Below the pieces are notes generated by a model. The model was not told the origin of the DNA. It did no database searches and saw nothing but the letters and a program-made list of their open reading frames with translations. DNA of 64,000 nt from positions 1 to 64,000 of the forward strand of contig JAEXGM010000004.1 of assembly GCA_023450835.1 (NCBI GenBank), written 5' to 3'. This document shows positions 17,846 to 26,096 of this stretch, in pieces. Position 1 is the first letter of the stretch. Each line of letters opens with the position of its first letter. The DNA comes from Bacillota bacterium (GTDB lineage: Bacteria > Bacillota > Clostridia > Lachnospirales > Lachnospiraceae). The position numbers and the translations under genes are program-made.

Positions 17846-18000
17846 CAGAGAGGAATTCGGAGCTTGCTCCGAAATTCTGACCGGAGCGATAAAGTTCAAG
17901 CCTGCGATATGTGCGGGGTATAATCATGAGCACGTTTTAAGTTTATGATCTAATAAGCAATGCGTGGGTGATGACACGCAAAGATATGCTGAACAGAAAG
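17846..18000 (+). other. Structured leader or small RNA candidate upstream of pepF
   Basis: A TATAAT at 17833-17838 precedes about 155 bases with several short hairpins: GGAATTCGGAGC with GCTCCGAAATTC (17851-17877), CCTGC with GCGGG near 17901-17917, ATCATGAG with TTTATGAT (17923-17949), and TGCGTG with CACGCA (17961-17980). There is no ORF and no T-tract before the pepF ribosome site. I match it to no RNA family I know. A good -35 box is not visible. Confidence 0.35.
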
Positions 18001-18010
18001 GAAAAAACAG

Positions 18011-19816
18011 ATGGAACAGACTACGCTAAAAAAACGAAGTGAAGTGAATTCAGAATACAAATGGTCCATAGAAGATTTATTTGCCAATGATGAATTATGG
18101 AAAGAAGAATATAGCAAAACAAAAAATAAAATAGAAAAAGTAAAAAATTACAGAGGAAAATTATCCGAATCCGGCAAAATCATGCTCGAATTTCTGAAAC
18201 TTCAGGATGATATAAATTTTCATCTGCAGCGGGTATATGTTTATGCCAATGAGAAGTACCATGAAGATACCGGTAACAGTTTATATCAGGGACTTTCCGA
18301 GCAGGCAGGAAATCTGGCAGTAGAGTATGATGCGGCGGTATCTTTTTCCAATGCAGAAATCTTATCCATGCCGGAGGAAATCTTATTTAATTTTATTAAG
18401 AATACACCGGGACTTTCAGCTTATGATTTCGCCTTGAGAGAAATTCTTCGCAACAAGCCGTATACTCTAAGCGGTGAGATGGAAGAACTTCTGGCTATGG
18501 CAGGAGATATGGCATCTTCTTCACAGACGATATTTTCAATGTTTAACAATGCGGATATCAAGTTCCCTTCAATTAAGAACGAAAACGGTGAGCTAACGGA
18601 ACTTACCCATGGCAGGTTTATTCTGTTTCTTGAAAGCCCGGACAGAAACGTTCGAAGAGAAGCTTTCCAGAGTATTTATTCCTCTTATATGAAGTTTAAA
18701 AATACGCTGGCGGCAGTCTATAGTGCCAATGTGAAGAAGGAAGCTTTTTATTCCAAAGCCAGAAAGTTCCCTTCTACCATGGCTATGAAATTATACAGCA
18801 GCAATATACCGATGGAGGTATATAAGAATCTTATTGAAACAGTACATGAAAAGATGTCTCTTATGCATCGTTACGTGGCCTTGCGAAAGAAGCTGATGGG
18901 ACTGGAAGAGCTTCATGTATATGATTTATACACACCTATTGTAAAGGATGTGGACATAAAATATAGTTTTCAGGAGGCAAAAGACCTTGTGGTGAAAGCT
19001 TTGGCCCCCATGGGAGAGAGTTATCTGGAGGTCTTGCAGCAGGGATTTAAAGACAGGTGGATTGACGTGTATGAGAACCAGGGAAAGAGAAGCGGTGCTT
19101 ATTCCTGGGGAGCATATGGAACCCATCCATATGTATTATTAAACTACAACAGCAGTCTGGATAATGTATTTACGCTGGCTCATGAGATGGGGCATGCAAT
19201 GCACAGCTATTATTCTTTCAACCACCAGCCTATTACCTATTCGGATTATAAAATATTTGTGGCAGAAGTGGCTTCAACCTGTAATGAGGCTTTGTTGATG
19301 GAATATATGCTTTCCTCCACAGAGGATAAGAAGGAAAAAGCATATCTGATCAATCATTTCCTGGAGCAGTTCCGTACAACCCTGTACAGGCAGACAATGT
19401 TTGCGGAATTTGAAATGCTTACCCATGGAATGGCGCAGAGAGGGGAAGCTTTAACCGCTGAAATCTTAAGTGCCAAGTACAAGGAACTGGTGGGGCTGTA
19501 TTATGGGGAAGACCTTGTTCTGGATGAAGAAATTGCTTTTGAATGGTCCAGAATACCTCATTTTTATACTCCTTTCTATGTTTATCAGTATGCTACCGGT
19601 TACTCTGCAGCTATCGCCCTTTCCAGAAAGATATTAAAAGAAGGGGAGAGTGCCGTGGAAGATTATATCGGTAAGTTCCTACAGGGCGGAAGTTCCGATT
19701 ACCCTATTGAACTTCTTAAGAAAGCCGGTGTTGATATGAGCAGCAAAGAACCTATAAGGCAGGCTTTGGATCTGTTTGAGGAACTGCTTGATAAGATGGA
19801 AGAATTGCAGAGTTAG
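18011..19816 (+). CDS. pepF: Oligoendopeptidase F
   Basis: A 601-residue M3B-family zinc metallopeptidase that cleaves cytosolic oligopeptides. The catalytic zinc site is AHEMGHAMHSYY (HExxH) with the downstream glutamate in VAEVASTCNEALLMEYM. The N-terminal half has the family segments SEYKWSIEDLFAND and FSNAEILSMPEE, and the C-terminus has HFYTPFYVYQYATGYSAAI and the closing GGSSDYPIELLKKAGVDM. Length is typical. AGAAAGGAA precedes the ATG. A long structured leader separates it from the divergent ylbJ gene. Confidence 0.97.
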   Translation: MEQTTLKKRSEVNSEYKWSIEDLFANDELWKEEYSKTKNKIEKVKNYRGKLSESGKIMLEFLKLQDDINFHLQRVYVYANEKYHEDTGNSLYQGLSEQAGNLAVEYDAAVSFSNAEILSMPEEILFNFIKNTPGLSAYDFALREILRNKPYTLSGEMEELLAMAGDMASSSQTIFSMFNNADIKFPSIKNENGELTELTHGRFILFLESPDRNVRREAFQSIYSSYMKFKNTLAAVYSANVKKEAFYSKARKFPSTMAMKLYSSNIPMEVYKNLIETVHEKMSLMHRYVALRKKLMGLEELHVYDLYTPIVKDVDIKYSFQEAKDLVVKALAPMGESYLEVLQQGFKDRWIDVYENQGKRSGAYSWGAYGTHPYVLLNYNSSLDNVFTLAHEMGHAMHSYYSFNHQPITYSDYKIFVAEVASTCNEALLMEYMLSSTEDKKEKAYLINHFLEQFRTTLYRQTMFAEFEMLTHGMAQRGEALTAEILSAKYKELVGLYYGEDLVLDEEIAFEWSRIPHFYTPFYVYQYATGYSAAIALSRKILKEGESAVEDYIGKFLQGGSSDYPIELLKKAGVDMSSKEPIRQALDLFEELLDKMEELQS

Positions 19817-19846
19817 CAGTACTTAGGGCTTTGCAAGGCAGGTAGT

Positions 19847-19875
19847 AGTATCGGCTGGAATTATTGCGGGATTAG
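19847..19875 (+). repeat. Short repeat shared with the region before glf
   Basis: AGTATCGGCTGGAATTATTG then CGGGATTAG. A similar string (AGTATCATATAGCCGGAATT then TTATGCGGGATTAG) is at 9925-9958, 52 bp before glf. Only two copies, so the family is not defined. Confidence 0.4.
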
Positions 19876-19905
19876 TAAAATGATATAAAACGGATAGATA
19901 TAAAT

Positions 19906-19957
19906 AAAACAGGGAATCCTCCCGCAGATATTAATCCTGCAGGACGATTCCCTGTTT
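19906..19957. terminator. Bidirectional terminator between pepF and tmcAL, overlapping the tmcAL stop
   Basis: AAAACAGGGAATC..TCC.GCAG (19906-19927) pairs with CTGCAGGACGATTCCCTGTTT (19937-19957). The right arm encodes the last residues of tmcAL (stop at 19931-19933), so the coding end doubles as half of the stem. A/T runs flank both sides. Confidence 0.75.
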
Positions 19958-21175
19958 ATATTCATCTTTTGGCATTATACCAAATTTATGATATACTACC
20001 TCATTATAGAGGGCGGTAGAGAAAAATTCTTCTTTTAACATAGACTGAGCGGTTTTTGGCAGCTTGTGTTCCATGCCTCCGACTTTTGTTATCAGTGGAA
20101 GCCTGCTCTTTTTTGCCATCGTACGAAGGAGAGGAGAAGAGGTTTTTTTAATCCCCAGAATTCGTGCGTATTGGGCGTAACCGTTTGCCTTGTACTTGGC
20201 CATGGATTCCTCTGTGATATTTAGAAGAATATGAAGCAGGGACCGGTTTATCCGGGTAAGGGTCCATTGTTTTGATTTCATGAGCTTTGCGGCTTCCGCA
20301 TATGATAAGCCAGGCTCCATCAGACTCTTTATTCTGTTAGCCAGGTCGGGTGTAACGTCCAGATATTTTGAAAGGGACGTTTTGGTTTCCGCCATAAGTT
20401 TGTATTGCAGTAAAAGGGAGAAATCTTCTTCAAAGACCGGCCAGGTCTTTTTATAAGAAGTACTCAGTATGGGGAAGATTTCTTTTGGAACGTGGTTGAT
20501 AAGGTCCGTAAGCACCGAGCCGTTTCTAACTGCCGTTCTGATGGCAGTAGCACTGCTGATAATGGTACCATTGCCTTCATTTAAGGTTTCCTTATGATAA
20601 CCGGAAGAAATCCGGGGGATTGTTATGGGTTCAATGCTGCTGTTCAGGGAAGTAAGAGCTTTGATATACTCCATTCCCAGAATATTGTTAGGAGAAGAAA
20701 AAAGGTCGTCATCCGCTCCTTGCATATACACTTTTAAGGCATCCATCCTGGCCTGGGGAAAAGTCTTGCCGGACTTTAAGGCATCATTCAGAACTTTCTT
20801 AAACAGCGGCGGTTCTTCTAAAAGAATCTCAGAGGCCTCTTTTAACGTCTGAATGTTTCCGCATTCGCTTCCAAAACAAAGAGAGTCTACTACGCCAATT
20901 CCCTCCAGAATGGAAACCGCCCCCATGGAAAAGTATTCGGCGCTGGCGCTGGAAAAACATACGGGAAGCTCTAAGACCAAATCGGCACCGCAGGAAAGAG
21001 CCATCTTTGTTCTGCGGTACTTATCCAGGAGAGCAGGAGCTCCTCTTTGTACATAATTACCGCTCATTACTACAACGCAGTAATCTGCTCCTGTCAGCTT
21101 TCTGGCTTCCTTTATATGATGATAATGACCATTGTGGAATGGATTGTATTCTGTTATTAACCCTACGACTTTCAT
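19931..21175 (-). CDS. tmcAL: tRNA(Met) cytidine acetate ligase TmcAL
   Basis: A 414-residue nucleotidyltransferase-fold enzyme (formerly YlbM/DUF795) that uses acetate and ATP to form N4-acetylcytidine at the wobble position of elongator tRNA-Met. Diagnostic features are GLITEYNPFHNGHYHHIKEA with the HxGH-like HNGH motif, VVVMSGNYVQRGAPALLDKY, LVLELPVCFSSASAEYFSMG, and SSATAIRTAVRNG. Usual length (about 400-420). Convergent with pepF. The use of acetate is interesting given pta-ackA nearby, but no direct link is shown. Confidence 0.95.
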   Translation of the reverse strand: MKVVGLITEYNPFHNGHYHHIKEARKLTGADYCVVVMSGNYVQRGAPALLDKYRRTKMALSCGADLVLELPVCFSSASAEYFSMGAVSILEGIGVVDSLCFGSECGNIQTLKEASEILLEEPPLFKKVLNDALKSGKTFPQARMDALKVYMQGADDDLFSSPNNILGMEYIKALTSLNSSIEPITIPRISSGYHKETLNEGNGTIISSATAIRTAVRNGSVLTDLINHVPKEIFPILSTSYKKTWPVFEEDFSLLLQYKLMAETKTSLSKYLDVTPDLANRIKSLMEPGLSYAEAAKLMKSKQWTLTRINRSLLHILLNITEESMAKYKANGYAQYARILGIKKTSSPLLRTMAKKSRLPLITKVGGMEHKLPKTAQSMLKEEFFSTALYNEVVYHKFGIMPKDEYKQGIVLQD

Positions 21176-21419
21176 ACGATTCTCCTTGCTGCAGACGATG
21201 TCAGAGAAATTATCATATCTACTATAGAGGAAAAAGCCGTAGATGTAAAGGCACTAATAAAAATTGAGCGGAATTCTTCGGCACTGACAAGCAGCTTAGC
21301 AAGAATCTTATATTAATGATAGATAAGGAAAACGTAAGAAATTCAGCTTGGGAAGGGGATGGTACATCCAGGAAGAAATTGGTATAATAGAATCGATAAC
21401 TAGTTAAGGGGGAGACTAC

Positions 21420-22157
21420 ATGATAAGGATTGCATTGTGTGATGATGAGAGGGACGAGCTGGATGTGTTGGAAACAGTCATAAAGCAATATGAAGAAGAG
21501 AAAAATCTTTCCTTCCGAATAACGTCCTTTAAAAAAGGGGAAGAACTTTTAGGCAATTGGGAGAATTTCGACATTGTTTTTTTGGATATCAGAATGAGCG
21601 GTATGGATGGAATGGAGGCAGCTAAAAGCATCCGGAAGAAAGATATGCAGGTAGAAATCATCTTTATCACCAGCCATGTTGGACTGACGAAGGAAGCCTT
21701 GGCAGTCCATGCTTTTGAATATCTTGAAAAGCCTGTCAGTAAAGAAATGATCTATCAGCAAATGGATGAGGTCCTGGAGAAGATTTCCCATTATAAGCAG
21801 ATTGAAGCAAAGCGGAAGGAGATTGTGGAAATCAATGCGGGCAAGAGTGTGATGCGGTTTGCAGTTGACGATATTTATTATTTTGAAAGAAACGACCGCA
21901 AGATTAAGGCTGTTACGAAAAAGGGGAGTTTTATTGTAAATGAGACCATCTCTTCTTTAGAGAAAAAGCTGAAAGCTTTTGATTTCGTGATGCCGCACCA
22001 GAGCTTTGTGGTAAATATCAACCAGATGCAGGATTATTTTAAAGATGAAATCATTATGATGAATAGCGATACCATTCCTGTTGCCCAGAAAAGGTCTTCG
22101 GAATTTAAAAAGGTAATGAGGGATTTTCTGCAGAGGCAAATGAATAAGAATTTATAA
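21420..22157 (+). CDS. agrA: LytTR-family response regulator (AgrA-like)
   Basis: A 245-residue two-component regulator. The receiver (residues 1-120) has the acidic CDDERDE, phospho-acceptor Asp56 in DIVFLDIRMSGMDG and Lys in FEYLEKPVS. The C-terminal 100 residues form a LytTR DNA-binding domain (EINAGKSVMRFAVDDIYYFE, then FVMPHQSFVVNINQM). LytTR proteins bind direct repeats about two helical turns apart; such repeats lie before agrB and agrD. ATG at 21420 follows GGGGGAG. A TATAAT at 21383 may be its -10 box. It is the first gene of agrACBD; calling it AgrA rests on the neighbours. Confidence 0.93.
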   Translation: MIRIALCDDERDELDVLETVIKQYEEEKNLSFRITSFKKGEELLGNWENFDIVFLDIRMSGMDGMEAAKSIRKKDMQVEIIFITSHVGLTKEALAVHAFEYLEKPVSKEMIYQQMDEVLEKISHYKQIEAKRKEIVEINAGKSVMRFAVDDIYYFERNDRKIKAVTKKGSFIVNETISSLEKKLKAFDFVMPHQSFVVNINQMQDYFKDEIIMMNSDTIPVAQKRSSEFKKVMRDFLQRQMNKNL

Positions 22158-22219
22158 CATAGAAAAATATTATGTGAGAGAGGGTCAAAGGTCGGTATTG
22201 ACCAGCAAAGGGTGTCTAA

Positions 22220-23539
22220 ATGAATGAAACAATTTATGTGATAGGGTTGTTACTGTCAGGTTTTGTTACAGTACATATTACAATGGATTTTTTTAAGACT
22301 TGTTTTGAAAGAAAATATAGAAAGTGGATATACGTATTCTACGAAACAGTCTTTGTTCTGATTTTGGCAGGTGTAAATGCCATCGGAAATGCATGGTTAA
22401 ACCTTATTACCGTATTTGTATTTGCAGGGGTTCTGGCAGTCAGGATGTATAAAGGGAAGATAATACATAATCTTTCTTTTATGGTACTGCTGATAATTGG
22501 TATGAGTGCCTGTGAATCTGTTGGGTATATACTTCTGCACAGCTTCTATCATTGGGCAAAAATTTCTGTCAGCTCGGATAAATTGAGAAGTTTCTATGAT
22601 ATGACAATCAGCCAGGTATTTGTTATCCTGGTCAGCCATCTGTTTATTATCCGCTTTGCCAGAAAAAAAGATATCAGCCACCTGAATCTGCAGCAGTACC
22701 TGTTTACCTTTGTTTATTCCGCCTTTAGTATTATGAATATTTACTGTCTTTCCGTGGGGTTAAAAAATATTACGAACAAGGTAGCGTTCATCTGCGTATT
22801 GGCTACCTGTGTGGGAATTGTTATCATAAATATTTATTTCCTTAATATTTTGGAGTATGAATCAGAAAATAACCGCTTAATATATGAAAACCGGTTATTT
22901 GAGCAGCAGTCGAAAATGCAGTACCAGTACTATGATGCACTGGAGCTTCAGTACAGGGAATCACTGAGTATTATCCATGATGTAAAACGGCATATCCGCT
23001 CCATTGAAGAGTTGTATAGGCATCAGGATAATGATGTGGCAAAAGAGTATGCTATCACTATTAACAACAAACTCGATTCCTTTCGGTTGAACGAATATAC
23101 CTCAAACCGCATGTTAAATGTTATTTTAAACGATAAAATCAAACTTGCGGAAAGTCATAAAATTGATTTTCAATGCAAAGTTGACGACATTGACCTGAGT
23201 TTTATAGATAATATGGACCTTACGACGATATTCGCCAATCTTTTGGATAATGCCATCGAAGCCTGTGCCAATGCTCCCGGCAGTAAAAACATCGATTTAA
23301 AAGTAGGCTCTTTTAATAATCTGATAGCGGTAACTATAAAAAATACGATGGGAAAGACCGCACAGCCCCATGTGGGTGTCAATGGAATTGAGCATAGTAT
23401 CAGGTCAAAGCATGAAGGCATCGGTATCCCGAATGTAGTGGCTGTTATTGAAAAATATAATGGAGACTTAAATATGGAAAAAGACGAAGGAGTATTTACG
23501 GTAAGTATTGTTTTATCTAAAACGGGAAAAAGACACTGA
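22220..23539 (+). CDS. agrC: GHKL sensor histidine kinase (AgrC-like peptide receptor)
   Basis: A 439-residue membrane kinase. Residues 1-210 hold about six hydrophobic helices, the peptide-sensing part in AgrC. A coiled-coil linker (NRLIYENRLFEQQSKMQYQY) leads to the dimerisation helix with His253 in SLSIIHDVKRHIRSIEELY. The GHKL ATPase has the N-box TIFANLLDNAIEACANA and G-box SKHEGIGIPNVVAVIEKYNG. In this class the histidine reads HDxKxH, as in Agr/ComD kinases. It lies between agrA and agrB on the same strand and should be activated by the cyclic AgrD peptide. Confidence 0.92.
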   Translation: MNETIYVIGLLLSGFVTVHITMDFFKTCFERKYRKWIYVFYETVFVLILAGVNAIGNAWLNLITVFVFAGVLAVRMYKGKIIHNLSFMVLLIIGMSACESVGYILLHSFYHWAKISVSSDKLRSFYDMTISQVFVILVSHLFIIRFARKKDISHLNLQQYLFTFVYSAFSIMNIYCLSVGLKNITNKVAFICVLATCVGIVIINIYFLNILEYESENNRLIYENRLFEQQSKMQYQYYDALELQYRESLSIIHDVKRHIRSIEELYRHQDNDVAKEYAITINNKLDSFRLNEYTSNRMLNVILNDKIKLAESHKIDFQCKVDDIDLSFIDNMDLTTIFANLLDNAIEACANAPGSKNIDLKVGSFNNLIAVTIKNTMGKTAQPHVGVNGIEHSIRSKHEGIGIPNVVAVIEKYNGDLNMEKDEGVFTVSIVLSKTGKRH

Positions 23540-23544
23540 GAATT

Positions 23545-23611
23545 GTAGAATAGACAAAAAAGCTGTCGATTATGCATAAGCACTTGATTTTGCAGAAAAG
23601 CATTTTATAAT
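23545..23611 (+). promoter_or_regulatory. agrB promoter with LytTR-type direct repeat
   Basis: GTAGAATAGAC (23545-23555) is followed 20 bp later by the degenerate copy GTCGATTATGC (23565-23575, 7 of 11 identical). Eight bases further is TTGATT (23584-23589), then 16 bp and TATAAT (23606-23611). The layout equals that before agrD. Confidence 0.75.
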
Positions 23612-23647
23612 GGAGCTGTGTACATAAGAATCAGGGGGAGGATTCAG

Positions 23648-24229
23648 GTGTTTGGCAAAGCGGCAGATAGTATGGTAAATAAGCTGGTTGAAATGAAAAT
23701 TATCGGGGCGGAAGACTATGAGCTTTACCGCTTTGGTATTGAAACGGCATTTTTGAAAGGAATTCACCTGATATCCTATATTATTCTTGGTCTTCTGCTT
23801 GGAAAAACCACAGAGCTCGTTATATTCCTCTTCGCATTTATTCCGCTTAGAGAATATGCCGGGGGGTACCATGCGGCTACAAAATTGAGATGCTATATTA
23901 TATCCTGTTTAAGTATCCTTTCTATGCTGCTTATCCTGAGAGCCCTTCCGGAGGTTTATTACTCTGACAGTATGTATCTGGCAGTATTTTCAGGGGTTTT
24001 GCTTTTGTTTTTGGTACCGGTAGAAACAAAGAATAAGCTTATGGATGATTCGGAGAAGACCTATTACAAGAGCAAGGCAGGTTTTATCATAGTACTTTTG
24101 CTGACATTAGCCCTATTTTTATTTATGCTGAATCAGTTTTCCTTTAGCTTCCTGTTGGCTTTAGGGTTATTCTATGAACTGGTAGCAGCAGTAACCGGTA
24201 AGATAATTCTGGAAATAGGGAAAAATTGA
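23648..24229 (+). CDS. agrB: AgrB-type peptide-processing membrane protease
   Basis: A 193-residue integral membrane cysteine endopeptidase that cuts AgrD behind the signal core and forms the thiolactone. The catalytic pair is visible as His75 and Cys82 in REYAGGYHAATKLRCYI, the spacing of S. aureus His77/Cys84. Four to six hydrophobic helices follow. GTG at 23648 with GGGGGAG seven bases upstream is chosen; an in-frame GTG at 23618 would sit at the predicted transcription start. Size fits the family (about 190-210). It has its own LytTR-linked promoter although agrC is only 108 bp upstream. Confidence 0.95.
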   Translation: MFGKAADSMVNKLVEMKIIGAEDYELYRFGIETAFLKGIHLISYIILGLLLGKTTELVIFLFAFIPLREYAGGYHAATKLRCYIISCLSILSMLLILRALPEVYYSDSMYLAVFSGVLLLFLVPVETKNKLMDDSEKTYYKSKAGFIIVLLLTLALFLFMLNQFSFSFLLALGLFYELVAAVTGKIILEIGKN

Positions 24230-24306
24230 CAGAAAAGAATGACCTATTCGTGATAATAATCTGACAAAACGAACCAATATATGGTATTTATTAATACCAA
24301 TTCATC

Positions 24307-24374
24307 GTAGAATAGACGAAAAACATGTAGAATAGACATGACATATTGATAAAAAATTCATTATCTTATATAAT
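24307..24374 (+). promoter_or_regulatory. agrD promoter with perfect LytTR-type direct repeat
   Basis: Two identical GTAGAATAGAC copies (24307-24317 and 24327-24337), 20 bp apart, end 8 bp before TTGATA (24346-24351). A 17-bp spacer and TATAAT (24369-24374) follow, 45 bp before the agrD GTG. Binding by the adjacent LytTR regulator is inferred. Confidence 0.85.
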
Positions 24375-24418
24375 AACGATTGTAATAGTTATCACGGACA
24401 ATTGAATAGGAGGTTTTC

Positions 24419-24565
24419 GTGAAAAGTCAGCTTGAAAAAAGACTACTAAACGCAGTTTCGAAGATAGCCTTGGGTAATGCCAAGAAATCAGCTAATTCTG
24501 CTTGTGTGTTTTTCGGCTACCAGGCTAAACTTCCAGAGTCAGTGAAAAACTTAAGAAAATTTTAA
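24419..24565 (+). CDS. agrD: AgrD-type cyclic lactone autoinducer peptide precursor
   Basis: A 48-codon gene starting with GTG at 24419 and AGGAGG at 24408-24413. The peptide has an amphipathic leader (SQLEKRLLNAVSKIALGNA), the signal core around SANSACVFFGY with Cys29, and an acidic/proline tail QAKLPESVKNL, the three-part layout of AgrD. By analogy with clostridial peptides (ring of Cys plus four residues) the ring would be CVFFG, possibly CVFFGY, with a short Ala-Asn-Ser-Ala-like exocyclic tail; the exact cut sites are inference. It has its own promoter and a strong terminator 40 bp after the stop. AgrB should process it and AgrC sense it. Confidence 0.9.
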   Translation: MKSQLEKRLLNAVSKIALGNAKKSANSACVFFGYQAKLPESVKNLRKF

Positions 24566-24604
24566 ATTTGCTACAAAATTCACTCCTACAATTTTTTAGC
24601 AGCG

Positions 24605-24643
24605 AAAATACTGTTAGGCCATATGGCCTAACAGTATTTTTTT
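24605..24643 (+). terminator. Terminator of agrD
   Basis: A perfect 16-bp stem, AAAATACTGTTAGGCC with GGCCTAACAGTATTTT, loop ATAT, running into TTTTTTT. Confidence 0.95.
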
Positions 24644-24965
24644 GTAGAAAAATATCGATATCCATGCTTGCCAGGCTTTTGGTACTGTGTTACTATAAGC
24701 CTAGCTTTCAACATTATTTTTTCTTGTTATAATACCTGTAAAAAGTGGGAAAAATGAAAGACATACCATAAATAGTACAAAAGTACATTAAAATAAATAA
24801 TAAAAATGATGGAATTTGTTACTTGTAACGAAAAAAGTTTTAGTCTATAATGTATGCTGAGATATTATTGCTCATTTCCCATGGATTAATATACCTGGCA
24901 GGTGTATACATATTGGGCTGAGTATGCAAAGTACATTGTTTGTATTACGAAAGGAGATTTTTGTA
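24644..24965 (+). promoter_or_regulatory. agrD-pta intergenic region with pta promoter
   Basis: About 320 bp without a gene. TTGTAA (24823-24828) and TATAAT (24846-24851) are 17 bp apart and give pta a leader of about 110 bases. Nothing else in the region stands out. Confidence 0.7.
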
Positions 24966-25961
24966 ATGGGATTCATTGACACTATTAAGGAAAGGGCAAA
25001 ACAGAATAAAAAAACCATTGTTCTGCCGGAGACAAGTGACAGGAGAACACTGGAGGCTGCTGCCAAAATATTGGAGGAAGGAATTGCTAATATCATTCTT
25101 GTAGGTAAAAAAGAAGATATTGAAGCAGGCGCACAGGGCCTTGATATATCAGGGGCTACTATCGTTGATCCTTTTACTACGGAAAAGCTTAGCGGCTATG
25201 TTGACCTTTTGGTTGAACTTAGAAAAAGCAAAGGTATGACACCGGAAGCAGCAAAGGATGCACTTACAAAGGATTTTCTGACCTTTGGTGTAACAATGGT
25301 AAAAGCCGGCGATGCTGATGGTATGGTAGCAGGAGCTATCAATGCAACCGCTAATGTATTAAGACCGTCTCTTCAGATTTTGAAAACAGCACCCGGAACG
25401 AAGTTAGTTTCTGCTTTCTTCGTAATGGTTGTACCTGATTGCGAATATGGTGCCAATGGTACCTTTATTTTCTCCGATGCCGGATTAAACCAGAATCCTA
25501 ATGCAGAAGAGTTAGCCGCTATCGCAGGAAGCTCAGCAAAGAGTTTTCAGTTGTTAGTAGGAGAGGAACCTGTTGTTGCCATGCTTTCACATTCTACAAA
25601 GGGAAGTGCAAAGCATGCGGATGTGGACAAGGTTCTTGAGGCAACAAAGCTTGCTAAGGAAGCATATCCGGATGTTAAAATAGATGGTGAATATCAGTTA
25701 GATGCTGCTATCGTTCCCAGTGTCGGCGCTCAAAAAGCACCTGGAAGTGATATTGCCGGCAAAGCTAACGTACTTATTTTCCCCGATTTGGATGCAGGAA
25801 ATATTGGATATAAACTTACACAAAGACTTGCAAAAGCAGAAGCTTACGGCCCTATTACCCAGGGTATTGCTAAGCCGGTAAATGACTTATCAAGAGGCTG
25901 TACAGCAGAAGATATCGTAGGTGTTATTGCAATTACTGCAGTTCAGGCGGCTGCAAACTAG
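24966..25961 (+). CDS. pta: Phosphate acetyltransferase
   Basis: A 331-residue enzyme that converts acetyl-CoA and phosphate to acetyl phosphate in fermentative acetate and ATP production. Visible segments are the N-terminal KKTIVLPETSDRRTLEAAA, KAGDADGMVAGAINATANVL, PNPNAEELAAIA-like (NQNPNAEELAAIAGSSAKSF), VDGEYQLDAAIVPSVG-like and NVLIFPDLDAGNIGYKLTQR. Length matches the short form of Pta (about 330). ATG at 24966 has AAGGAG at 24951, so the in-frame upstream ATG (24924) is less likely. ackA follows after 135 bp. Confidence 0.98.
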   Translation: MGFIDTIKERAKQNKKTIVLPETSDRRTLEAAAKILEEGIANIILVGKKEDIEAGAQGLDISGATIVDPFTTEKLSGYVDLLVELRKSKGMTPEAAKDALTKDFLTFGVTMVKAGDADGMVAGAINATANVLRPSLQILKTAPGTKLVSAFFVMVVPDCEYGANGTFIFSDAGLNQNPNAEELAAIAGSSAKSFQLLVGEEPVVAMLSHSTKGSAKHADVDKVLEATKLAKEAYPDVKIDGEYQLDAAIVPSVGAQKAPGSDIAGKANVLIFPDLDAGNIGYKLTQRLAKAEAYGPITQGIAKPVNDLSRGCTAEDIVGVIAITAVQAAAN

Positions 25962-26033
25962 ACTGGGAAAGACTTGTTGATTTAAGTACGCTAAGATGCG
26001 TCACCTGGAGACAGGTTGAAAAAACAAAGACAG

Positions 26034-26096
26034 TTTTTTTAACTATGGATTCAGGAATATCAAATCGAAGATTTGATATTCACGAAAGGAGTAAAA
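26034..26096 (+). repeat. Hairpin repeat family R1, copy 2, forming the ackA leader end
   Basis: TTTTTTAACTATGGATTCAG, then the 27-bp palindrome GAATATCAAATC-GAA-GATTTGATATTC, then CACGAAAGGAGTAAAA and the ackA ATG. The repeat supplies the ackA Shine-Dalgarno sequence. Confidence 0.85.

Noticed and set aside
21187..21267. Open plus-strand stretch before agrA reading ADDVREIIISTIEEKAVDV
   Set aside because: No start codon or ribosome site in frame. It may be a gene remnant but is too short to call.
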